Origin: Gammaproteobacteria bacterium
GTDB lineage: Bacteria; Pseudomonadota; Gammaproteobacteria; UBA7966
Direction of reading: 5' to 3'
NCBI GenBank assembly: GCA_003485715.1
Contig: DNIF01000045.1
Location: 1-25,177 of the forward strand
Length of the DNA stretch: 25,177 nucleotides
The stretch's first letter is position 1. The number at the start of each line of letters is the position of its first letter. The position numbers and the translations under genes are program-made. The notes beneath the pieces were generated by a model. That model was given only the letters and a program-made list of their open reading frames with translations, ran no database searches and was not told the DNA's origin. Shown here piece after piece: positions 17,450 to 25,177 of the stretch.

Positions 17450-18361
17450 GTGTCAGAGCTGATCTCCGCCAGTCTGGATACCGTGGTCACGGCTGTCGCC
17501 GGCGCGTGGCGAGCGGAACCAGCCCTCTGGTATGCGACCCTGTTCGTGTTCGGCGCGATCGTCGGCAGTTTCCTGAACGTGGTGGCCTTGCGCCTGCCGC
17601 GTATGCTCGAGGCTGGCTGGCAGCGCGACAGTGCCCAGTTCCTTGGCCTGCCACCGCCACCGGCCGAATACCTGAGCCTCTCCTACCCACCCTCACATTG
17701 CACACGCTGTGGTCATGCCATTCGTGCCCGAGACAACGTGCCCATACTCGGCTGGCTCCTGCTTGGTGGTCGCTGTCGCGATTGTCGCTCCAGCATTCCG
17801 ATCCGCTATCCGCTGGTCGAACTTGCCGCGGCATTGCTCGCGCTCGCCGTGGGCTGGCGCTTCGGTGTGAGCTGGCAGACGGCCTTCGCGCTGATACTGG
17901 TCTTCGGACTGCTCGTGCTCGCCCTCATCGATCTCGATACGCAACTACTGCCGGACGACATCACCCAGCCGCTGCTCTGGCTCGGCCTTTGGTGTGCGAT
18001 CTTCGACCTTTTCGTTCCGTTGCCGGCAGCGGTGACGGGCGCGATCGCCGGCTATCTCGGCTTGTGGTTACTGTTCCATGGCTACCGGCTGCTGACCGGC
18101 AAGGAGGGCATGGGGTTTGGTGACTTCAAGCTGCTTGCCGTACTCGGTGCCTGGCTTGGCTGGGAACGCTTGCCCATGGTGATCCTGCTGGCATCGCTGG
18201 TGGGAGCGGTCGTGGGTATGGCGCTCATCGTTCTGCGTGGCCGCGACAGCCAGGTGCCCATGCCTTTCGGCCCCTTTCTGGCGGGAGCCGGCCTCATCGC
18301 GTTGTTGCTCGGCGGCCCGCTGGAGGCCCTCTGGTTCCACTGGCTGGGGGTATCCGTGTGA
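17450..18361 (+). CDS. pilD: Prepilin peptidase/N-methyltransferase PilD
   Basis: This 303-residue polytopic membrane enzyme cleaves prepilin leader peptides and methylates the new N-terminus. The N-terminal methyltransferase part has FGAIVGSFLNVVALRLP (about 34-50) and two zinc-binding Cys pairs at 84/87 and 109/112. The aspartyl protease motifs LIDLDTQLLPDD (159-170) and GMGFGDFKLL (220-229) are both present. Multiple membrane helices fill the rest. The start is a GTG, with no strong ribosome binding site. Both activities should be intact, since every key residue is in place. It lies 94 nt after pilC and 40 nt before coaE. Confidence 0.96.
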   Translation: MSELISASLDTVVTAVAGAWRAEPALWYATLFVFGAIVGSFLNVVALRLPRMLEAGWQRDSAQFLGLPPPPAEYLSLSYPPSHCTRCGHAIRARDNVPILGWLLLGGRCRDCRSSIPIRYPLVELAAALLALAVGWRFGVSWQTAFALILVFGLLVLALIDLDTQLLPDDITQPLLWLGLWCAIFDLFVPLPAAVTGAIAGYLGLWLLFHGYRLLTGKEGMGFGDFKLLAVLGAWLGWERLPMVILLASLVGAVVGMALIVLRGRDSQVPMPFGPFLAGAGLIALLLGGPLEALWFHWLGVSV

Positions 18362-18401
18362 GGGTGAACTCGGCGGATGATCCGGTGCCGGTCGCTGCGG
18401 C

Positions 18402-19061
18402 TTGCCTCCGGGGCGTCACCTGAATACGTCACCCGCAATCCGGCAGGCGGCCGGGCCGCTCATCGTGGCCATCACCGGTGGCATCGGCAGCGGCAAATCC
18501 ACAGTGGCGGAATCCTTCGCCGCGCACGGCGTGCCGACACTTGATGCCGATCAGATCGTGCGTGAACTCACGGCCGATGGCACCCCGATAGCCCGCAGGA
18601 TCTGTGAGCATTTCGGTGCGCCCGTGGCCTCGGGAGAGGCCCGCATCGATCGCCGCGCGCTACGCGAACGGGTGTTCTCCGACCCCGTTGCACGCAACTG
18701 GCTCGAGGCGTTGTTGCATCCGCAAGTCTATGCGGAGATCGAACGGGTGGCAGCGACATGGCCCAGCGGGACCTACGGGGTGGTGTGTATTCCATTGCTG
18801 GTGGAAACCGGGCAAGCTCATGGGTGGTTTCGGGTGCTGGTGGTCGACGCCCCTGAGTCCGCACAGATTGCCCGCGCCTGTCAGCGTGATGGGCTCGATG
18901 CTACGACTGTCCGCGCCATTCTGTCGGCGCAGGCCACCCGCAGCGAGCGCCTGGCCCGGGCCGATGACATCCTCGACAACGGGGGCACGCGCGAGGCCCT
19001 CGACACCCAGGTCAAAGCCCTGCACGAGCGCTACTCCCGGGCCGCCTCCACCCGTTCGTAG
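18402..19061 (+). CDS. coaE: Dephospho-CoA kinase CoaE
   Basis: This protein of up to 219 residues carries out the last step of coenzyme A synthesis, phosphorylating the 3'-hydroxyl of dephospho-CoA. The P-loop GGIGSGKST is at 26-34, with TLDADQIVRELT following in the substrate-binding region. The CoaE pattern VVCIPLLVETG is near 127-137, and the lid region and LDNGG C-terminal strand are present. The start is unclear: TTG at 18402 is the longest choice and adds about 18 residues before the usual core, while no ATG is available. A later GTG at 18465 would leave only three residues before the P-loop. The gene is placed between pilD and zapD, as in many gammaproteobacteria. Confidence 0.94.
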   Translation: MPPGRHLNTSPAIRQAAGPLIVAITGGIGSGKSTVAESFAAHGVPTLDADQIVRELTADGTPIARRICEHFGAPVASGEARIDRRALRERVFSDPVARNWLEALLHPQVYAEIERVAATWPSGTYGVVCIPLLVETGQAHGWFRVLVVDAPESAQIARACQRDGLDATTVRAILSAQATRSERLARADDILDNGGTREALDTQVKALHERYSRAASTRS

Positions 19062-19069
19062 TCACGCCC

Positions 19070-19885
19070 ATGAGCCGTCACGAGTCCTCCCGACAACGCA
19101 GCCTGTTCAACCTCGCGGAGAGCCAGGTCTTCTATGAGCTGCCGCTCAACGAGCGGACGCGCAATTTCCTGCGCCTCGAGCATCTCTTCGCTACTGTCGA
19201 GCAGGCGATGGAGCAGAATGGTGACCTCGATGGCCGCAACGCCATCGTCGGGCTCATCGACGTGACGGATCTGCTCGCGCGCTCGGATATCAAGTCGGAA
19301 CTCATCAAGGAACTGGAGCGACAGCACGGCTTGTTGGTGCCGTTGAGAAGTAGCCCACAAGTGGACGCGGCCCGGCTTGGACATCTGCTCGAACGCCTGG
19401 GCGAGCTCATCACCACACTCAAATCGCCAGCCTGTCAGCCCGGCCAGTGTCTGCGCTCGGATGAGCTGGTCACCGCCATCCGGCAACGCGTCTCCATTCC
19501 CGGTGGGGCCTGTAGCTTCGATCTGCCGGCCTTGCATCACTGGCTCTCGCGCGGCGCTGAGTTCCGGGCCCGGGAACTGGCGCAATGGGCAGCCGATCTG
19601 CGACCCATCAAGGATGGGGTGCGTCTCGCCCTGAGTCTGCTTCGGGAGAGTGCCCATCCACGGCACGTCACCGCCGCATCGGGCTTCTTCAATCAGACCA
19701 TCGACGCCACCTTGCCCTGTCATCTCGTACGGGTCGGCCTGCCCCTTACAGCCGATTGCTTTCCAGAGATCAGCGGCGGCAAGCACCGTTTTACCGTCCG
19801 TTTCATGCGCCAGATGAGCACGACCTCCCGACCCTCGCAGGTCGAGGATGACATCGATTTCGACCTGCAATGCTGCGTCTTCTGA
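19070..19885 (+). CDS. zapD: Cell division protein ZapD
   Basis: This 271-residue cytosolic protein cross-links FtsZ filaments and stabilises the division ring. It follows E. coli ZapD closely in pattern: YELPLNERTRNFLRLEHLF near residues 22-40, then SELIKELERQHGLL. The hallmark IRQRVSIPGGACSFDLPALHHWL lies at about 136-158, and the end reads ISGGKHRFTVRFM, then DFDLQCC. It is slightly longer than the usual 245-250 residues because of an N-terminal extension of about 18 polar residues. The start lies 8 nt after the coaE stop. Confidence 0.95.
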   Translation: MSRHESSRQRSLFNLAESQVFYELPLNERTRNFLRLEHLFATVEQAMEQNGDLDGRNAIVGLIDVTDLLARSDIKSELIKELERQHGLLVPLRSSPQVDAARLGHLLERLGELITTLKSPACQPGQCLRSDELVTAIRQRVSIPGGACSFDLPALHHWLSRGAEFRARELAQWAADLRPIKDGVRLALSLLRESAHPRHVTAASGFFNQTIDATLPCHLVRVGLPLTADCFPEISGGKHRFTVRFMRQMSTTSRPSQVEDDIDFDLQCCVF

Positions 19886-19961
19886 AGGTGTGGCGCAGAT
19901 GTTGCGCCCGTCCGCCCTCACGGCGGCGGCACGAGCCTGCAGGATGCCGGCTGCTCAGCTC

Positions 19962-20183
19962 ATGAAGCACGACGCGCCCACCGGTTCGCCACGCTCTGCC
20001 CGCTGCCCTCGCTGTCAGCGGCCGACGAGCCTTGCGCCCGACAATCCCTGGCGGCCCTTCTGTGGTGAGCGTTGTCGTCTGCTGGATTGCGGCGACTGGC
20101 TGAGCGGTACGAATGCCCTGCCGGCGGAAGAGGTCCCGCCTGCTGCGGAGGGAGAACTACTCGACGGTGGCGTGGTGCATTGA
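19962..20183 (+). CDS. yacG: YacG family zinc-binding protein (DNA gyrase inhibitor)
   Basis: This protein of about 73 residues has the YacG zinc site: CPRC (about 17-20) and CGERC (about 36-40), followed by LLDCGDWLSG, corresponding to the RCQLIDLGEW-type segment of E. coli YacG. E. coli YacG binds GyrB and inhibits gyrase. The ATG at 19962 gives the length usual for the family. In-frame ATGs at 19944 and 19899 are possible, and none has a strong ribosome binding site. It follows zapD by 76 nt. Its TGA abuts the reverse-complement stop of the opposing Nudix gene with no spacer. Confidence 0.9.
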   Translation: MKHDAPTGSPRSARCPRCQRPTSLAPDNPWRPFCGERCRLLDCGDWLSGTNALPAEEVPPAAEGELLDGGVVH

Positions 20184-21188
20184 TCAGCTACCTGGCCAGA
20201 AGGCCCGGATACCCGCCACACCCTGGGCACCGATGGCGACCGCCTGCGGGCAATGCGAAGGGCCGAGACCACCGATGAGGTAGACCGGCACTCCAGCCTC
20301 CCGCACGAGTGCGGCGGCTCGGGGCCAGCCCATGGCGGCCTGCCCGGGGTGTGTCGCGGTCGGCAACACCGCGCCGAGGAGCACGAAGTCGACGCCGATG
20401 CCGCGGGCGTGCTCCAGTTCCCCGCGCGTGTGGCAGGCGGCGGAAACCCAGCAGTGGCCAGACGGCGGGCGCGCCTGCAACAGCAGCAGCCGCTCACTCG
20501 TCAGGTGCACTCCATCGGCGCCGATGGCCTCTGCCTGCGCGGGCGTGGCGTTCGCAATGACCTGGGCCCCGGCCGCCCGGGCCCGACGCACGACCGACTC
20601 ACCCAGGCTCAGCCAGGCGCCGGGCTGCTGTTGCAGGGTCTTCGCCCGCAGCAGCACCAGTCGGACCCCGGCCGCCAGGGCGGTATCGAGGCAGTCGAGC
20701 CAGGTTGCGCGCGCGCTTGGGCCGGCGTCCGGGCCGGGAGGCTCTGGCGTGACCAGACACCGGTCCGGCAGCCTGAGACCGTTGACGATGCCTCGGTTGG
20801 CGGCCGGGAAGGGGAGGGTGGAGAGCTCTTCGATGGGCAGCCAGGCCAGGCGCTGGCCCTCCTGCCCGCTTGGATCACCCCGCCAGCGCAGCACCTGCCA
20901 GACCTCGAGTCGCACCGGCCCCGAGGGGTAAACCCAGGGAATGCTGCGCCAGGGTCTGGCCTCGAGGACCTCGATGCCGAGTTCTTCCGCCAGTTCGCGG
21001 GCGAGGGCTCGGGCGATGGGCTCGCCGGTTTCGACCTTGCCGCCGGGGAATTCCCAGCAGCCGCCATGGGGGCGGTGCGCCGGGCGCTGGGCCAGCAGGA
21101 AACGGCCGTCGGGGCGTTGCAGCACGCCCACCGCCACAACCATCGTGCCGGGGGTTGTGCCCGGAGTGGGGATATCGCCGCGGGTCAC
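20184..21188 (-). CDS. Nudix hydrolase fused to thiamine-phosphate-synthase-like domain
   Basis: This protein of 334 residues joins two enzymes. The first (about 16-135) is MutT-like, with CWEFPGGK and a complete Nudix box at 50-72 (Gly50, Glu56, Arg64-Glu65, Glu68-Glu69, Gly71). MutT hydrolyses 8-oxo-dGTP and so prevents mutation. The second (about 150-330) is a ThiE/TenI-like barrel with GADGVHLTSE, CHTRGELEHA, FVLLGAVLPTATHPG and YLIGGL, matching the phosphate- and pyrophosphate-binding loops of thiamine phosphate synthase in outline. This fusion is known in Pseudomonas and relatives, but the role of the second domain is not settled. The start may be GTG at 21188 (GGAG nine nucleotides upstream) or ATG at 21143. 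The position after argJ and secA matches the secA-mutT neighbourhood. Confidence 0.9.
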   Translation of the reverse strand: MTRGDIPTPGTTPGTMVVAVGVLQRPDGRFLLAQRPAHRPHGGCWEFPGGKVETGEPIARALARELAEELGIEVLEARPWRSIPWVYPSGPVRLEVWQVLRWRGDPSGQEGQRLAWLPIEELSTLPFPAANRGIVNGLRLPDRCLVTPEPPGPDAGPSARATWLDCLDTALAAGVRLVLLRAKTLQQQPGAWLSLGESVVRRARAAGAQVIANATPAQAEAIGADGVHLTSERLLLLQARPPSGHCWVSAACHTRGELEHARGIGVDFVLLGAVLPTATHPGQAAMGWPRAAALVREAGVPVYLIGGLGPSHCPQAVAIGAQGVAGIRAFWPGS

Positions 21189-21302
21189 TGTACTCGACTC
21201 CGGCTGGCGCCCCGCTGAAGGGGGCTGACCCGACGGGGAATCACGCTGACGTGGCTCAGGGGCTGGGCCGATGGAACAATCTGGCGCCCGAGCCCGCCTC
21301 GC

Positions 21303-22548
21303 TCAGCTTCGGTACTCGGCGTTGATGCGGACGTATTCATGGCCGAGATCGCAGGTCCAGACTTCGGCCTCGGCGGTCCCACGTCCCAGGCCAATGGCCA
21401 CCGTGATGTCGGCGGCCGCCATGGCAGCCTGGCCGGCGGCGTCGGTGTAGTCGGGGTGGCGGGCACCGCGCTCGACGATGGGAACGCCGTTCAAGGCCAG
21501 CGTCACCCCTTCGATGGCGAGGTCCGACAGGCCCGCCCGCCCGATGGCGGCGAGCAGTCTCCCCCAGTTGGCGTCGGCGGCGAAGAAGGCCGTCTTCACC
21601 AGTGGCGAGTGGGCGATGGCGTAGGCCACCATGAGGCATTCCGCCTCGTCACGACCGCCCGAGACCACAAGGCGGATGAACTTGGTGGCCCCTTCGCCGT
21701 CGCGCACGATCTCCTGTGCGAGCTCTGCGCAGACCCATTCGATGCCGGCGGCCAGATTCCGGTAGCCCTCGGGATCTCCGGCGTGGCAGGTCACACCACC
21801 ACCACCACCGGTGGCCATCAGTACGCAGGCGTCGTTGGTCGAGGTGTCACCGTCGACGGAGATGCGATTGAAAGAACGCGCCATCGCCGCCTGCAGCAAG
21901 GAGTGCAGCAAACCGGCCTCGACTGGGGCGTCGGTGGCGACATAGGCCAGCATGGTGGCCATGTCGGGGCGAATCATGCCCGCACCCTTGGCGATGCCCG
22001 TCACCACCCAGGCCGGATCCCCGGACCGGGCCGGGCGGATCCGCACCGAGCGGATCTTCGGCCGGGTATCGGTGGTCATGATGGCTCGGGCGGCGTGTTC
22101 CCAGCCGACACCCTCGCCCTCTGCCGAGGCCGCGAGGGCTGGGAGCGCTGCCTCGATGCGGGCCACCGGCAGGGGTTCGCCGATGACACCGGTGGAGAAG
22201 GGCAGCACTGCCGTGGCCTCGATGCCGAGCTGGCTGGCGAGTAGCGTGCAGCTTTGCCGTGCGGCCGCGAGCCCGGGTTCACCGGTGCCCGCGTTGGCGT
22301 TGCCGGAATTGACGAGCAGGGCCCGTGGGGTCGTCAGGGCCAGATGCTGCTGGGCGACGATGACCGGCGCGGCGCGGAAGGCGTTCTGCGTGAAGACCGC
22401 CGCCACGGAAGCACCCGGAGCGAGCCGCAGCAGCAGCAGGTCGTCGCGATTCGGCTTGCGGATGGCCGCGCGGGCAACGCCGATGGAGAGACCGGCGATC
22501 GCTGCCGGTTCAGCGAGGATGTCGAAGGACGGGGCGCCCTTCGGGTGG

Positions 22549-22565
<17 letters not shown>
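21303..22565 (-). CDS. argJ: Bifunctional ornithine acetyltransferase / N-acetylglutamate synthase ArgJ
   Basis: This 420-residue enzyme moves the acetyl group from N-acetylornithine to glutamate in arginine synthesis. It is made as a precursor that cuts itself into two chains. The cleavage site in KGAGMIRPDMATML is present, with Thr204 (after Ala203) as the new N-terminal nucleophile. The oxyanion segment STGVIGEPLP (124-133), NSGNANAGTG (86-95) and the C-terminal YVRINAEYRS are also present. The ATG at 22565 lies inside the last codons of secA in another frame, a 17-nt overlap, and gives the usual N-terminus. Whether it also uses acetyl-CoA, as bifunctional forms do, cannot be read from sequence alone. 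Confidence 0.96.

Positions 22566-25177
<2,612 letters not shown>

Noticed and set aside
20253..21218. Plus-strand frame of about 320 codons over the Nudix fusion gene
   Set aside because: The minus-strand frame has a perfect Nudix box and ThiE-like motifs; the plus frame is low-complexity shadow sequence.
21339..22244. Plus-strand frame of about 300 codons over argJ
   Set aside because: ArgJ motifs on the minus strand are complete, and the plus frame is rich in Gly, His and Arg with no domain.

Overview
The window is dense, GC-rich bacterial chromosome from a gammaproteobacterium, given the run pilB-pilC-pilD-coaE-zapD-yacG followed by a convergent MutT/ThiE fusion-argJ-secA block. ZapD and this neighbourhood are typical of Gammaproteobacteria and some Betaproteobacteria. 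A methylotrophic or alcohol-oxidising member of the Chromatiales/Ectothiorhodospiraceae type would fit, but that placement is inference. No rRNA, tRNA, CRISPR array, insertion sequence or prophage was seen.

Region 1 (1-9468, plus strand) is an accessory block for a periplasmic PQQ alcohol (methanol) dehydrogenase. Seven genes lie in the order mxaR, S, A, C, K, L, D, as in methylotroph mxa clusters: MoxR AAA+ ATPase (5' end outside the window), DUF58 protein, membrane-anchored MxaA, vWA protein MxaC, MxaK, vWA protein MxaL and periplasmic SRPBCC protein MxaD. Stops and starts mostly overlap, so the genes look translationally coupled. A NarX/UhpB-type (MoxY-like) sensor kinase is coupled to mxaD. 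After a short gap come a secreted fused SoxY-SoxZ-like carrier and a secreted YVTN beta-propeller, two families known to accompany quinoprotein dehydrogenases. The dehydrogenase, its cytochrome and the response regulator are not in the window and may lie upstream.

Region 2 (9533-11197) holds an RluA-family pseudouridine synthase on the minus strand, divergent from an unrecognised 225-residue gene on the plus strand.

Region 3 (11198-14155) is the disaggregase gene clpB. It is preceded by a near-perfect sigma-32 promoter, a leader of about 200 nt, and a perfect 11-bp hairpin whose 3' arm contains the only plausible Shine-Dalgarno sequence. Codon 149 keeps a GTG with its own ribosome binding site, matching the known E. 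coli internal start. A degenerate palindromic repeat pair follows clpB.

Region 4 (14199-20183, plus strand) encodes the type IV pilus assembly ATPase PilB, platform protein PilC, prepilin peptidase PilD, dephospho-CoA kinase CoaE, division factor ZapD and the small zinc protein YacG.

Region 5 (20184-25177, minus strand) encodes a Nudix/thiamine-phosphate-synthase-like fusion, ArgJ and SecA (5' end outside the window). The stop codons of yacG and the Nudix gene abut with no spacer, and argJ starts inside the end of secA.
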